Below are positions 17,593-27,627 of a DNA stretch of 64,000 nucleotides, one piece after another. Under the pieces are notes generated by a model, which did no database searches, was not told the origin of the DNA, and was given only the letters and a program-made list of their open reading frames with translations. The translations under genes were made by a program, and so were the position numbers. This stretch comes from Rhizobium sp. S152 (lineage in GTDB: Bacteria > Pseudomonadota > Alphaproteobacteria > Rhizobiales > Rhizobiaceae). The DNA lies in NCBI RefSeq assembly GCF_030380735.1, contig NZ_JAUDRZ010000025.1, forward strand, positions 1 through 64,000, read 5' to 3'. Position 1 is the stretch's first letter. Every line of letters begins with the position of its first letter.

Positions 17593-18444
17593 ATGTTCTG
17601 GATAGCCGGAATATGTAACAGCCTCGCCTTCGGAGCGATCCTGTTTCTCCTCGCATCAGGCTTTTCGCTGATCTTTGGTTTGATGAGGGTCGCCAATCTC
17701 ACTCACGGTGCATTCTTCATGCTCGGGGGCTACGTCGCTACCTCAACTATTGCTGGTGGCTTTGGAATTTCGGTACTGGCGGCAGCTCTCGCATGTGGCG
17801 CCTTAGGGGTCGCCGTTGAGCAAATAATTGTTAGACGCTTGCAGGGCCGTGAACTGGCACAGGTACTAGCCACACTAGGGCTATCGTTCGTGATAGCAGA
17901 TCAATGCCTCCTCCTTTGGTCCGGCGATCCGATCTCTCTGGCTGCTCCGTCGACGTTGCAAGGCGCAATACGTGTCGGCCACTTTGCCTTCCCCGCGTAT
18001 CGCCTATTCACAATCGGGATTGCTTTCGCGATCGCCGTTCTACTCTGGCTTTTGGTAGAACGCACAACACTTGGAGCCAAGATCCGTGCGGCAGTTGACG
18101 ACCGAATGATGGCTCAGGCAACGGGTATTCCGGTATCCAGGCTGTTCGCACTTGTCTTTGGATTGGGGTCGGCGCTTGCTGGCCTTGGTGGAGCATTGGC
18201 GGCTCCGATAATGTCGGTTTATCCCGGCCTTGATACGGAGATGCTCCCGCTTGCGCTGCTCGTGGTGATCCTTGGCGGCATCGGTAGTCTTGTCGGAGCA
18301 TTGCTCGGTAGCGTTCTTATTGGCCTGATCTACACATTCGGCCAGATCCTCGCCCCTGACTTGGCCTACGTGATTCTGTTCCTACCGATGGTCTTCGTCT
18401 TGGCTGTCCGGCCCCAAGGCATTCTCGGGAGACTTACAACATGA
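17593..18444 (+). CDS. livH: ABC transporter permease, LivH type
   Basis: Inner-membrane permease of 283 residues with about eight hydrophobic segments. Characteristic LivH features: GFSLIFGLMRVANLTHGAFFMLGGY near residues 24-48 (position given, motif core ANLTHGAF) and the conserved cytoplasmic loop ATGIPVSRLFALVFGLGSALAGLGG (core SALAGLGG). The ATG follows AAAGGACG. Overlaps livM by 4 nt. Forms the membrane channel with LivM for the binding protein at 13765. Confidence 0.9.
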   Translation: MFWIAGICNSLAFGAILFLLASGFSLIFGLMRVANLTHGAFFMLGGYVATSTIAGGFGISVLAAALACGALGVAVEQIIVRRLQGRELAQVLATLGLSFVIADQCLLLWSGDPISLAAPSTLQGAIRVGHFAFPAYRLFTIGIAFAIAVLLWLLVERTTLGAKIRAAVDDRMMAQATGIPVSRLFALVFGLGSALAGLGGALAAPIMSVYPGLDTEMLPLALLVVILGGIGSLVGALLGSVLIGLIYTFGQILAPDLAYVILFLPMVFVLAVRPQGILGRLTT

Positions 18445-19415
18445 GCAAGTTAGGCATTGCGTTGATAACATTGGCATCGATTGCCGCACCCGTGATCCTC
18501 CCAAGCGACTTCTACTTGGGGATCGCAACTCAAGTCACACTCTATGCCCTCTTTGCAACGAGTGTGAATGTCTTGGCAGGCTACGGGGGGATGGTATCCC
18601 TGGGACATGCCGGTCTGCTGGGCATCAGCGCCTACACGTACGCGGTACTCGTCACGACTTATGGGTTTGGACCCTACGTTGCAGCCGCTGCAGCGATTTG
18701 CGTAGGCTTGATTTTCTCTGCGCTGCTTGGCGTTATTGCGCTGAGAACTGCAGGTATCAGCTTCCTGATGATCACGCTCGCGCTCGGCCAGATCGTGTGG
18801 GGCGTAGCTTTCCGCTACACTGACCTGACGAATGGTGACAACGGAATCAACATCCCGCGGGAGGCGATGTTCTCGTCTTCGCCGACCGTGGTTTACTACG
18901 TGTGCCTGGCAACGCTGGCGGTTTGTCTATCGATGCTGGCCCTGCTGATGACCTCACCCCTTGGAGCGTCAATCAAAGGTGTCCGCGATCAATCCCGTCG
19001 TATGAGCACGCTTGGATACAACACTAGGACAATCCGATTCATCACTTTCATGATTTCGGGTGCGATCGCTGCCATTTCCGGCGTCCTCTATCTCCAAATC
19101 TTTCAGTTCATAAGCCCACACGCTCTTTCGCTAACCGTCTCGTCTGAGGCCGTATTGATGGTGATTTCGGGTGGAATAGGGACCTTGGCAGGACCAGTCG
19201 TTGGCGCGGGTGTGGTCGTCCTGCTCAAGAACATCGCTAGTGCATACACTGATCGATGGGTGACGCTACTCGGGCTGATCTTCATCATCATCGTCATGGC
19301 TTTGCCAGACGGAATTGTACCAGGCATTGCACGCGCCATTAGAGCACTTCGAAGCAAATTCAGCGCGTCCATGCTTGAGCCAGACACTTCCGAACTTGGA
19401 AAGGCACGGTCATGA
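18441..19415 (+). CDS. livM: ABC transporter permease, LivM type
   Basis: Second permease, 324 residues, about eight to ten membrane segments. Family marks: YGGMVSLGHAGLLGISAYTYA near residue 49 (core SLGHAGLLGI) and the C-terminal loop SGAIAAISGVLYL with GGIGTLAGPVVGAG. Start overlaps the livH stop (ATGA), and its end overlaps livG in the same way, so all Liv genes are coupled. Confidence 0.9.
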   Translation: MSKLGIALITLASIAAPVILPSDFYLGIATQVTLYALFATSVNVLAGYGGMVSLGHAGLLGISAYTYAVLVTTYGFGPYVAAAAAICVGLIFSALLGVIALRTAGISFLMITLALGQIVWGVAFRYTDLTNGDNGINIPREAMFSSSPTVVYYVCLATLAVCLSMLALLMTSPLGASIKGVRDQSRRMSTLGYNTRTIRFITFMISGAIAAISGVLYLQIFQFISPHALSLTVSSEAVLMVISGGIGTLAGPVVGAGVVVLLKNIASAYTDRWVTLLGLIFIIIVMALPDGIVPGIARAIRALRSKFSASMLEPDTSELGKARS

Positions 19416-20146
19416 CCGCACTCGAGATATCAAACTTGAGCAAGAGCTTCGGAGGCTTGCACATCGTTCGGAATGTGAGCTTTTCAGTTCGCTCCGGCGA
19501 GCGCCGCTTGATCCTTGGCCCAAATGGCGCCGGAAAGACGACGCTGTTTAATTTGATTGCTGGAGACCTATCCCCTAGTGCCGGGGCAATTCTCCTGCAG
19601 GGCGACGACATATCTTCGTTGTCTACGCACAAGCGGGCAAGGCGTGGAATTGGTCGTACCTTCCAGATTCTGACCCTGTTTGGTGGCGACACCGTGCTCA
19701 AGAATGTCCTGCTCGCAATGCTTGGCAGAAGCCGCAAACGCTGGCGCCCGTTCGGGTTCCTCGAGAGCGATGCAGAACTAAGATCAGGAGCCATGGAGAT
19801 TTTAGACCGTGTCATGCTTGCCCATATAGCGGGTAAACGCGTCGCAGAATGCTCCTACGGTGAACGGCGGCGGTTGGAGATAGCAATGGCTCTGGCCCAA
19901 GCACCGCAAGTGCTCCTTCTCGATGAACCCCTAGCGGGGCTGTCTCGTGAAGAGCGAAAGACAGTTCACCAGCTGCTAGTGAGCCTCCCGCGTACTTTAA
20001 CATGCATCATGATCGAGCATGACATGGATGTGGCACTAGATTTCGCCGAACGAATTTCGTTGCTGCAGAACGGCATTCAGGTCGTGGAAGGTGAGCGAGA
20101 TGCCGTGATCAACGACCCAAGGACAAAGGAGGCGTACCTTGCCTGA
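19412..20146 (+). CDS. livG: ABC transporter ATPase, LivG type
   Basis: ATP-binding subunit, 244 residues. Walker A is LGPNGAGKTTLFNLI (residues 35-49). The Q-loop region reads RTFQILTLF, the signature is CSYGERRRLEIAMALA, Walker B is VLLLDEPLAGLS, and the switch His is in MIEHDMDVAL. YGERR and the EHDMDV switch are typical of LivG. Starts within the livM stop and overlaps livF by 8 nt. Confidence 0.92.
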   Translation: MTALEISNLSKSFGGLHIVRNVSFSVRSGERRLILGPNGAGKTTLFNLIAGDLSPSAGAILLQGDDISSLSTHKRARRGIGRTFQILTLFGGDTVLKNVLLAMLGRSRKRWRPFGFLESDAELRSGAMEILDRVMLAHIAGKRVAECSYGERRRLEIAMALAQAPQVLLLDEPLAGLSREERKTVHQLLVSLPRTLTCIMIEHDMDVALDFAERISLLQNGIQVVEGERDAVINDPRTKEAYLA

Positions 20147-20861
20147 AGGTCAAGCTTTGTCACTTCACTTGGTGAACGCGTACTACGGCGACAGCCATAT
20201 TCTACAGGATGTATCGTTCGGCGTCGGTCAGGGCCAAGTCTTAGCACTGCTCGGCCGGAACGGTGCTGGGAAGACGACCTGTATGAATACGATTGCAGGT
20301 CTGATCACTCCAAAATCTGGTTCAATCTCGACATTCGGCTCACGGATAGGAACCTTAGTGCCCGAGGCCATCTGTCGAGCGGGCGTGGCACTCGTTCCTC
20401 AAGGCCGTCGAATCTTCCGGAGTTTGACGGTCACGGAGAACCTGACGGTCGCCGCCAGCAAAACCGTGGATGGAGATCGAACGAGGTGGGACACCGAGAG
20501 CATTTACGGGCTTTTCCCGCGCTTGGGCGAACGTCGAAACCACTCTGCCGGTCTCCTCTCGGGTGGAGAACAGCAAATGCTCGCAATCGGCCGCGCGTTG
20601 ATGACCGCGCCGAGAGTTCTCTTACTGGACGAACCTACTGAAGGTCTGGCGCCTCAGATTGTGAGTGAGGTCGGGAAGATCATCACGAGGCTGAAGGCGA
20701 CCGGTATGACCATCATTCTCGTTGAGCAGCACACATCGTTTGCTCTCAACCTAGCCGACGAGGTCGCTGTAATCAGCACCGGCGAGATTGTGCTGCAAGG
20801 TACCGCGGCCGAGATCACCCGCGACCAAGCGGCCTTGGAGCGCCACCTGGGCGTTCACTAG
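20139..20861 (+). CDS. livF: ABC transporter ATPase, LivF type
   Basis: Second ATP-binding subunit, 240 residues, completing the importer. Walker A LGRNGAGKTTCMNTI, VPQGRRIFRSLTVTENL (typical LivF Q-loop), signature LSGGEQQMLAIGRAL, Walker B VLLLDEPTEGLAP and switch His in VEQHTSFAL. The start is a TTG overlapping livG; no in-frame ATG would give a complete N-terminus. Confidence 0.92.
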   Translation: MPEGQALSLHLVNAYYGDSHILQDVSFGVGQGQVLALLGRNGAGKTTCMNTIAGLITPKSGSISTFGSRIGTLVPEAICRAGVALVPQGRRIFRSLTVTENLTVAASKTVDGDRTRWDTESIYGLFPRLGERRNHSAGLLSGGEQQMLAIGRALMTAPRVLLLDEPTEGLAPQIVSEVGKIITRLKATGMTIILVEQHTSFALNLADEVAVISTGEIVLQGTAAEITRDQAALERHLGVH

Positions 20862-20927
20862 GCCATAGGATTCACTAGGACGCGCGTGCAGATGCACCAG
20901 AACGCGTCTAAACTCGAGGAAATAGCA

Positions 20928-22154
20928 ATGGCAGGACAAAGACGCGCTCTCATCATCGGCGGTTCGATGGGCGGACTATTCGCTGCGCAGCTTCTAGTGA
21001 GGCGAGGTTGGAAAGTGGACGTTTTCGAACGCATCACTTCAGAGCTGGCTGGACGGGGTGCGGGAATTGTAACCCACCCGGAGCTTTTTGACGTGCTAGA
21101 TCTTTGCGGCATCGACAGCGGCACCGCTAAGGTGGGCGTGAGCGTCGAGGGTCGGCGGGTGTTTGGCCAGGACGGTAGCATCGTCGCCGAACAGTCATAT
21201 CCCCAAGTCCTGACTTCTTGGGGTATGCTCTATGCTCGTCTCAAGGAGACGCTACCGGAGGACTGCTATCACTATGGCACAAACCTCGTCAAAGTCAGCC
21301 AAGATGGAGCAACTGCAAAAGCGCATTTTGAAGACGGTTCAGTTATTGAGGGCGACCTATTAATAGGTGCCGATGGTATCTTTTCAACTGTTCGCGCACA
21401 GTTTCTGCCAGAGGCGACGCCAAACTATGTTGGTTACATCGCATGGCGAGGACTGGTTGACGAAGCATCTCTCTCGCAGGACACGAGAAATGCGCTTTGC
21501 GGTCACTTTTCCTTCTCATTGCCCAAGGGCGAGCAGATGCTGGGCTACCCAGTTGCGGGTCTTGATGAATCAACCGCAATCGGTAGCAGGCGTTTTAACT
21601 TCGTTTGGTACAGACCGGCCGCGCACGATTGTGATCTCCGCGAGATCCTCACAGACATCGATGGCGTAGAGCACGCTCTTTCGATCCCTCCGCATAAGAT
21701 ACGACCTCTCGTGATCGACGCGATGCGGCATGCCGCTAGAGAACTACTTTCTCCTCAGTTTGCCGAAGTGGTGGAAAAGACAAAGCAGCCTTTCATCCAG
21801 GCGATTCAGGACCTTGAGACACCTCGAATGGTGGTGGCTCCGAATGTCGCCCTACTGGGCGATGCAGCCTTTGTCGCCAGACCTCACGTTGGGATGGGAG
21901 TGACGAAAGCCGCCGGAGACGCGCTCGCATTGGCTCAGGCGCTTGATGCCCATGATGAAATTCCTGTCGCCTTAGCGGCTTTCGAAGCCAGCCGTTTCGC
22001 GTATGGGGCCGCCGTAATCCGGCGAGCGCGGCACCTGGGCGCCTATATGCAGGCACAAATCCTGACAGATGAAGAAAAGCAAATGGCGGAGAAGCACCGC
22101 CATCCACAAGCGATCATGAACGAGACAGCCACTTCGGCTGGCATAGCGGCGTAA
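20928..22154 (+). CDS. FAD-dependent monooxygenase, 2,6-dihydroxypyridine hydroxylase-like
   Basis: PHBH-fold hydroxylase of 408 residues; the ATG at 20928 has GAGGA upstream and gives a normal N-terminus. FAD motif IIGGSMGGLFAAQLL at residue 9, GRGAGIVTHPELFDVL near 38, GADGIFSTVR near 155, and GDAAFVARPHVGMGV near 315. The GRGAGIVTHPEL and RPHVGMGVTKAAGDA patterns are those of 2,6-dihydroxypyridine 3-monooxygenase of nicotine degraders and close relatives. It is a clear paralogue of the enzyme at 5522-6634 but is 38 residues longer. Location directly after livF suggests it hydroxylates the imported ring compound or an intermediate of it. Confidence 0.85.
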   Translation: MAGQRRALIIGGSMGGLFAAQLLVRRGWKVDVFERITSELAGRGAGIVTHPELFDVLDLCGIDSGTAKVGVSVEGRRVFGQDGSIVAEQSYPQVLTSWGMLYARLKETLPEDCYHYGTNLVKVSQDGATAKAHFEDGSVIEGDLLIGADGIFSTVRAQFLPEATPNYVGYIAWRGLVDEASLSQDTRNALCGHFSFSLPKGEQMLGYPVAGLDESTAIGSRRFNFVWYRPAAHDCDLREILTDIDGVEHALSIPPHKIRPLVIDAMRHAARELLSPQFAEVVEKTKQPFIQAIQDLETPRMVVAPNVALLGDAAFVARPHVGMGVTKAAGDALALAQALDAHDEIPVALAAFEASRFAYGAAVIRRARHLGAYMQAQILTDEEKQMAEKHRHPQAIMNETATSAGIAA

Positions 22155-22170
22155 CTGAGGAGTTGAACAA

Positions 22171-22581
22171 ATGACCAAGACGGTGATCGATAGCTGGCCC
22201 GACGCTCCCAGCAATTTAAGTGCTGACCACAGAGCGGAGTTTGAACTCCATAAAGGGAACGGAGCGGTTGGAAGTCGCCTTGTCTCCGAGACAGATCGAG
22301 TTCGCGTTTGGTCCCTCACCTTGAAACCGAACGAGCGGATCGGGTTCCACACTCATGTGTTGGATTATTTCTGGACGGCGGTAACCGGAGGAAAGGCTCG
22401 ATCGCAGTACGCAGACGGTCGGACAGTAGAAGTTGCCTATTCCCCAGGCGATACTCAGCACCATACGTTCGGTTCCGGCGAATTCATGACGCATGATCTG
22501 GAGAATATTGGTGACACCGACCTCACCTTCACAACGGTCGAGTTCAAGGAAAGCGCAAACGCTGCGCTGCAGTTGACGTAA
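22171..22581 (+). CDS. Small cupin-domain protein
   Basis: 136-residue single-domain beta-barrel protein. The first cupin motif is seen as RIGFHTHVLDYFWTAVTGG (His, His and a later acidic residue), the second as YSPGDTQHHTFGSGEFMTHDLEN (core SPGDTQHHTFG). Resembles BauB-like cupins found next to amino-acid and aromatic catabolic genes, whose roles are mostly unproven; some small cupins are ring-cleaving dioxygenases or isomerases. It begins 16 nt after the monooxygenase with GAGGAG as ribosome binding site and is likely part of the same pathway. No classical extradiol dioxygenase is visible in this island, so this is the only candidate for a ring-opening step. Confidence 0.7.
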   Translation: MTKTVIDSWPDAPSNLSADHRAEFELHKGNGAVGSRLVSETDRVRVWSLTLKPNERIGFHTHVLDYFWTAVTGGKARSQYADGRTVEVAYSPGDTQHHTFGSGEFMTHDLENIGDTDLTFTTVEFKESANAALQLT

Positions 22582-22626
22582 CGTGACTTATGAGATCGCC
22601 TTTAGATCAAGCCTGGGAGGATAATC

Positions 22627-22956
22627 ATGGATAAGACGCACAAGTCAGAAGGCCCCTACGACGTGCTTGAGATCGCAAAGATGCAGACATTCGTTCGCCT
22701 CAGTCACGAGCGCAACTGCCTCGGCGCCGTGCTTGCGATCAGTATGGCCGCCGTGTACTTCACATTCATCTTCACTGTCGCCTTCGCTCCGGCTGAACTT
22801 GGCCTTCCGATTTACAATGGGGCTGTGGTCTCCTTCGGCGTCGTCGCAGGCGTGGGGATCATGAGCCTGGCCCTTGCGCTGACCGTAGTTTATGTCATCT
22901 ACGCGTCTCGTCGTCTTGACCCGCTGGTCGAAGCAATCCGAAAGGCGTCACGATGA
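22627..22956 (+). CDS. DUF485 membrane protein, YjcH-like
   Basis: 109-residue inner-membrane protein with two hydrophobic helices (about residues 30-55 and 68-92). DUF485 proteins are encoded just before acetate/monocarboxylate:sodium symporters and are thought to assist them. The ATG has GGGAGGA upstream and the stop overlaps the start of the symporter gene (ATGA). Arrangement and size fit the yjcH-actP pair. Confidence 0.85.
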   Translation: MDKTHKSEGPYDVLEIAKMQTFVRLSHERNCLGAVLAISMAAVYFTFIFTVAFAPAELGLPIYNGAVVSFGVVAGVGIMSLALALTVVYVIYASRRLDPLVEAIRKASR

Positions 22957-24599
22957 TCGGTCGCCTCCTTGTTTCGAGCGCTCTGACGCTCTTTAGTCTG
23001 AAGACCGCCGCATACGCCGATGCGATAAGTGGTCCGGTCGCGAAACAACCGGTCAACCCATTGGCCATCGGCATGTTCCTGCTCTTTGTTGTCGCCAGCC
23101 TTGCGGTAACGGTATGGGCCGCGCGACGCGGCACCAAAACAGCAAGCGACTTCTACGCGGCCGGGGGCGGCTTAAGCGGATTTCAGAACGGCTTGGCAAT
23201 TGCTGGCGACTATACCTCAGCCGCTACTTTCCTGGGGGTGACGGCGCTCGTCTTCGGAGCAGGCTATGACGGTATGATCTACGCGATCGGCTTCCTTGTA
23301 GGGTTCCCAATGATCCTGTTTCTGGTTGCCGAACCTCTTCGAAACCTTGGGAAGTATACCTTCGCTGATCTAGCTGCCTACAGGCTAAAGGAAGGGCCAG
23401 TGCGAACGATCGCTGGCGTGAACACGCTCGTCATCGTTATTTTTTATCTCATCGCGCAGATGGTTGGAGCTGGTAAGTTGATCGAGCTTCTGTTTGGCCT
23501 GCCCTACTGGCTCGCCGTAGTGCTCGTCGGGATCCTGATGATGCTCTATGTCACTTTCGGCGGCATGCTTGCGACGACTTGGGTTCAGATCACAAAAGCT
23601 GTGCTCCTGCTGACAGGCACGGTGATAATGTCCCTGCTGATAATGGGACATTTCGGTTTTAGCTTGAACCAGCTATTCGCCGCCGCGATTGCCGTTCACC
23701 CCAAAGGAGCCGCTATCATGGCTCCCGGAGGGCTGGTGAAGGATCCGATCTCAGCGATCTCCCTTGGAGTGGCCTTGATCTTTGGGACAGCGGGTCTGCC
23801 CCATATTTTGATGCGGTTCTTTACGGTTTCGGACGCGAAGCAGGCCCGGGTTTCGGTGGTCGTGGCGACAGCATTCATAACCGTCTTCTATTCACTGCTT
23901 TTTGTTCTGGGATTTGGCGCGATCGCGCTTGTCACCGGTGACCCCGCATTTGTTGACGGAGCGGGCGCAATCATTGGCGGCGCAAACATGATTGCTCTCC
24001 ATTTGGCTACAAAGCTGGGTGGATCTATCCTGCTAGGCTTCATTTCTGCAGTGGCCTTCGCAACCATTCTGGCAGTTGTGTCCGGCCTTACGATAGCTGG
24101 GGCATCCGCTGCAGGACACGATCTCTATGCTCGCGCATTCAAGGGAGGCTCAGCCTCCGAACATTCGGAGGTTAGAGTGTCGAAGATGGCTGCGGCAGGA
24201 CTTAGCCTGCTCGCAATCCTGCTCGGCATCCTATTCGAAAATCAGAACATTGCCTTTCTGGTAGGATTGGTTTTCGCGATTGCCGCCTCCGCAAATTTTC
24301 CAGTAATAATTTTGTCTGTGAAGTGGAGAGGTTTGACGACCAGGGGAGCGGTTTGCGGCGCACTTTGCGGCCTTTTAGCGGCGCTTGGTCTCGTATTGCT
24401 GAGCCCAGCGGTGTGGACAAATACCCTTGGATTGGGCTCAGCTATTTTTCCGTACGACAATCCCGCACTCTTCTCTGTCCCCCTTGCCTTCTTCGTCACC
24501 GTTCTCGTCTCTGTATACGACAAGAGTGAGCGGGCCGAACGCGACAGAAGCTTGTTCACAGCTCAGCACATCAAGGCAAATACCGGACTAGCTACCTGA
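22953..24599 (+). CDS. actP: Sodium:solute symporter, ActP-like monocarboxylate permease
   Basis: SSS-family permease of 548 residues with an N-terminal signal-like helix and about 13 membrane segments. Typical ActP features are [20 protein letters not shown] near residue 65 (core [14 protein letters not shown]), the sodium-site region YTSAATFLG, and [15 protein letters not shown] near 280. Likely imports acetate, pyruvate, glycolate or a related small acid. It follows the catabolic island on the same strand after a 45-bp gap, so it might take up or recover a short-chain product, but it could also be an independent unit. Confidence 0.87.
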   Translation: MIGRLLVSSALTLFSLKTAAYADAISGPVAKQPVNPLAIGMFLLFVVASLAVTVWAARRGTKTASDFYAAGGGLSGFQNGLAIAGDYTSAATFLGVTALVFGAGYDGMIYAIGFLVGFPMILFLVAEPLRNLGKYTFADLAAYRLKEGPVRTIAGVNTLVIVIFYLIAQMVGAGKLIELLFGLPYWLAVVLVGILMMLYVTFGGMLATTWVQITKAVLLLTGTVIMSLLIMGHFGFSLNQLFAAAIAVHPKGAAIMAPGGLVKDPISAISLGVALIFGTAGLPHILMRFFTVSDAKQARVSVVVATAFITVFYSLLFVLGFGAIALVTGDPAFVDGAGAIIGGANMIALHLATKLGGSILLGFISAVAFATILAVVSGLTIAGASAAGHDLYARAFKGGSASEHSEVRVSKMAAAGLSLLAILLGILFENQNIAFLVGLVFAIAASANFPVIILSVKWRGLTTRGAVCGALCGLLAALGLVLLSPAVWTNTLGLGSAIFPYDNPALFSVPLAFFVTVLVSVYDKSERAERDRSLFTAQHIKANTGLAT

Positions 24600-24612
24600 G
24601 AGGCCTGGACAA

Positions 24613-24643
24613 GTAGCTCCGTGTATCTTGGACGCGGAGCTAC
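24613..24643. terminator. Hairpin between convergent actP-like and CDC48 genes
   Basis: Perfect 9-bp stem GTAGCTCCG / CGGAGCTAC with a 13-nt loop in the 47-bp gap between two convergent genes. It could act on both strands; no T-tract on either side. Confidence 0.5.
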
Positions 24644-24646
24644 CCG

Positions 24647-26923
24647 TCAGTTATCCGATTGACGAAGTGTCATGAACCCGTAGCTTCTTGGCTGCGGGTT
24701 CTCCTGCCGTAACGTACGCAGCATCTCTTCGTATTCACGCTCAACTTCCGACGTGACAGATGGTCTGACTTCGTGAAGCGCCGTCGCGAAATGCTCTGCA
24801 GAAACCTCCGTGACGTCCATGGACTCACGCAGGGCTATCAATCCGGCCCTACGCGTCAGATCCTCAAGATCCGCGCCGGTAAACCGAGACGTTCTTTCCG
24901 CCAAATCGTCTAGGTCGACATCAGCCGCAAGCGGCATCTTCTTCGTGTGAATGCCAAGGATCTTCCGCCGCGCCTTGGCGTCGGGGACCGGGACATATAC
25001 CAGTTCGTCAAACCGACCGGGTCTCAGAAGCGCGGGGTCGAGAAGGTTTGGTCTGTTGGTGGCCGCCATGACAACGACACCCTGCATGTCTTCCAACCCG
25101 TCCATCTCAGCAAGAAGAGTGTTAACGACCCGCTCTGTTACTGCGGGCTCGCCGAGCCCACCCCCTCGCGCCGGAGCGAGAGAATCGATTTCGTCGATGA
25201 AGATAACCGTTGGTGCAACCTGCCTGGCCCGCTCAAAAAGCCGCGAAACTTGCTGCTCCGATTCGCCGTACCATTTGGAAAGTAGGTCGGACGATTTCGT
25301 CGCAACAAAATTGGCTTCAGCTTCACGAGCCACTGCTTTGGCAAGTAGCGTTTTGCCTGTACCGGGAGGTCCGAACAGCAAGAAGCCCTTGGCCGGGCGA
25401 ATACCCAAGCGTTTGAAGGATTGAGGAGACCGAAGGGGAAGTTCAACGCCTTCCTTCAGCTTGGTCTGGGCTTCGTCTAGTCCCCCGACATCCTCCCAGC
25501 GAACATTCGGGGCTTGGATCATAATCTCCCGAAGCGCCGATGGCTGAATTCGCTTCATCGCTGAAAGAAAATCGTCCTGCCCCACAGAGAGCTTCTCGAG
25601 CACCTCTGTCGGAATTCCTTCTCGTAGGTTGATGTCTGGTAGGATGCGACGCAGAGAGTCCATTGCCGCTTCCCGAACAAGTGCACCCAGGTCTGCCCCT
25701 ACGAATCCATAAGTGGTCCGGGCGATCTCATCGAGATCCGTCCCCTCCGCCAATGGCATTCCTCTTGTATGGATCGCTAGCACCTCACGGCGTCCGGTCT
25801 GGTCTGGTACGCCAATGACGATCTCCCTGTCGAAACGTCCGGGGCGTCGTAATGCTTCATCGATGGCATCGCGCCTATTCGTTGCCCCTATTACGACAAT
25901 GTTTTGGCGCGGTTCCAAGCCGTCCATCAACGTAAGAAGTTGCGCAACAATTCTGCGCTCGACCTCACCGGTCACCTGCTCGCGCTTCGGTGCGATTGAA
26001 TCGATTTCATCAATGAAAATGATCGACGGTGCGTTCTGGGAGGCTTCTTGGAAAACTTGGCGAAGGCGCTCCTCTGATTCACCGTAACGGCTGCCCATGA
26101 TCTCAGGACCTGCGATGTGGAAGAAGTTTGCCTCCGTCTCATTCGCAACAGCGCGTGCGAGAAGCGTTTTTCCTGTGCCCGGTGGCCCGTAGAGAAGAAC
26201 ACCCTTCGGAGGGTCGATGCCAAGTCGCTGGAAAAGCTCTGGATGACGTAATGGTAGCTCGACCATTTCCCGGACTTGGGCAACGGACGATCCTAAGCCG
26301 CCTATGTCGTCATATGTGACATCCGCGCGTCGAGCTTCCTTCGGCTCTTCGAATTGAGGGCGAAGCTCCACAACAGTTTCCGCCGTCATTTGAACTATGC
26401 CGCGCGGCTGAGTAGATACCACAACAAGCCGGATCTCTTGCAGGCCATACGTCGGGAGGTCTAGCAATCCCCTCAGAATCTCACTTGTCCCACGCTCGTT
26501 CTCGCCAATCCTTTGTTGAACGGACGTAGAAACCACATCGCCAGCGACCATTGGACGCCGGAGGAAGGTGCGTTGCAACGCCTCCCCCGACCCCTGCAAG
26601 CGTAGATTTTTCTGTGCCGGAGCGAGAATTACTTTCGTAGCTGGCCTAGCATCTGCCTTGCGAACTTCAATGTGGTCGCCACTGGTTGCCCCCGCGTTCA
26701 CGCGCTGGAGGCCGTCGAGGCGGACGATGTTCAGACCATCGTCTTCTGGATATGGCCGCATTGCAATCGCCGCTGTGTGCCGTTTTCCCACCAGCTCGAC
26801 AAGGTCGCCTTCCTTTACGCCAATCTTCGCCATTGCAGTAGCGGTAAGTCGAGCGACGCTCGCGCCTGCATCCTGCGGACGAGTGTTGGCGACTTGAAGC
26901 TGAATTGCACTGTCATCCGACAT
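24647..26923 (-). CDS. CDC48/p97-type AAA+ ATPase
   Basis: Double-AAA ATPase of 758 residues, relative of archaeal VAT and eukaryotic CDC48. An N-terminal double-psi barrel region covers about residues 1-180. D1 has Walker [18 protein letters not shown] and Walker [13 protein letters not shown] with arginine-finger region [11 protein letters not shown]2 has [27 protein letters not shown] and [13 protein letters not shown]. All catalytic residues appear intact. Such proteins unfold or extract substrates, usually for a protease; in bacteria they occur patchily and their clients are unknown. The ATG at 26923 ([11 protein letters not shown]) is preferred over a TTG 12 nt upstream. Neighbours give no clue to a partner protease. 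Confidence 0.92.
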   Translation of the reverse strand: MSDDSAIQLQVANTRPQDAGASVARLTATAMAKIGVKEGDLVELVGKRHTAAIAMRPYPEDDGLNIVRLDGLQRVNAGATSGDHIEVRKADARPATKVILAPAQKNLRLQGSGEALQRTFLRRPMVAGDVVSTSVQQRIGENERGTSEILRGLLDLPTYGLQEIRLVVVSTQPRGIVQMTAETVVELRPQFEEPKEARRADVTYDDIGGLGSSVAQVREMVELPLRHPELFQRLGIDPPKGVLLYGPPGTGKTLLARAVANETEANFFHIAGPEIMGSRYGESEERLRQVFQEASQNAPSIIFIDEIDSIAPKREQVTGEVERRIVAQLLTLMDGLEPRQNIVVIGATNRRDAIDEALRRPGRFDREIVIGVPDQTGRREVLAIHTRGMPLAEGTDLDEIARTTYGFVGADLGALVREAAMDSLRRILPDINLREGIPTEVLEKLSVGQDDFLSAMKRIQPSALREIMIQAPNVRWEDVGGLDEAQTKLKEGVELPLRSPQSFKRLGIRPAKGFLLFGPPGTGKTLLAKAVAREAEANFVATKSSDLLSKWYGESEQQVSRLFERARQVAPTVIFIDEIDSLAPARGGGLGEPAVTERVVNTLLAEMDGLEDMQGVVVMAATNRPNLLDPALLRPGRFDELVYVPVPDAKARRKILGIHTKKMPLAADVDLDDLAERTSRFTGADLEDLTRRAGLIALRESMDVTEVSAEHFATALHEVRPSVTSEVEREYEEMLRTLRQENPQPRSYGFMTLRQSDN

Positions 26924-27051
26924 GGGCACCCCCAAAAAGGCAGTTTCAGTAAATCAGTAAGTCAAAATCATTTGGAGCTTCATCCGGCGCACGACTTCGC
27001 ACGAGGATCGTCCAAGAAGTGGATGATTGAAAACTTACGGGCGCCAACGCC

Positions 27052-27627
27052 CTAAGTACGCAATGCCACGTCTTGGCTTACACTGAAGCGGCGCCACGCG
27101 CTCGGCGTCGTCCCAGTAGCTCGCCGAAAGATGCGTGACAGGTGCGCTTGGTCCGAGAGACCGCAGTCCAAGGCGATCTCACTCAGAGAATCTCTGCTAT
27201 TGGCCATGCGGCGTTTTGCGTGTTCAACGCGACGGCTGACGATATAGTTGTGAGGGGACATGTCGAAGCTCACTTTGAAAGCGGCTGAAAAGTAGCTCGT
27301 ACTCAGCCGGATTAGCTGTGCGAGTTCGTCGAGTGAGATGGCTAGCGAGAGGTTCTCTTCGATATACTTTTTGACCCTGTTCACTTGCCAGGGTGCGAGC
27401 CCGCCCGTTGAGGAACGTCTGCGAGTTTCAGGTTCCGAAGAAGCCGAAGGACGCAAAAGGATTGACGCCTTCTTCATCAGATCGATAGCGATCAATTCAT
27501 CGCTTTCGACAAGTGAGATAGCGTGCATCACCAGCCGGGAGATTTCTGTCGACGCTTCGATAGTCAGTTCTCTGAAATCTACTAGTGTGTCGTGATGGGA
27601 AAGGGCAGCGGCGCTTGCGGGCATCAT
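27052..27627 (-). CDS. AraC-family transcriptional regulator, short form
   Basis: 191 residues. The C-terminal AraC domain (about residues 78-182) has both helix-turn-helix units: LDELAQLIRLSTSYFSAAFK and LSEIALDCGLSDQAHLSRIF (cores DELAQLIRLS and GLSDQAHLSR), ending in TGTTPSAWRR. The N-terminal 75 residues are short and lack a full cupin sensor domain. The start is a double ATG after TAGGAGA. No target is obvious; the intergenic region upstream carries a strong dyad (27735-27756) shared with the nearby two-component locus. Confidence 0.83.
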   Translation of the reverse strand: MMPASAAALSHHDTLVDFRELTIEASTEISRLVMHAISLVESDELIAIDLMKKASILLRPSASSEPETRRRSSTGGLAPWQVNRVKKYIEENLSLAISLDELAQLIRLSTSYFSAAFKVSFDMSPHNYIVSRRVEHAKRRMANSRDSLSEIALDCGLSDQAHLSRIFRRATGTTPSAWRRFSVSQDVALRT

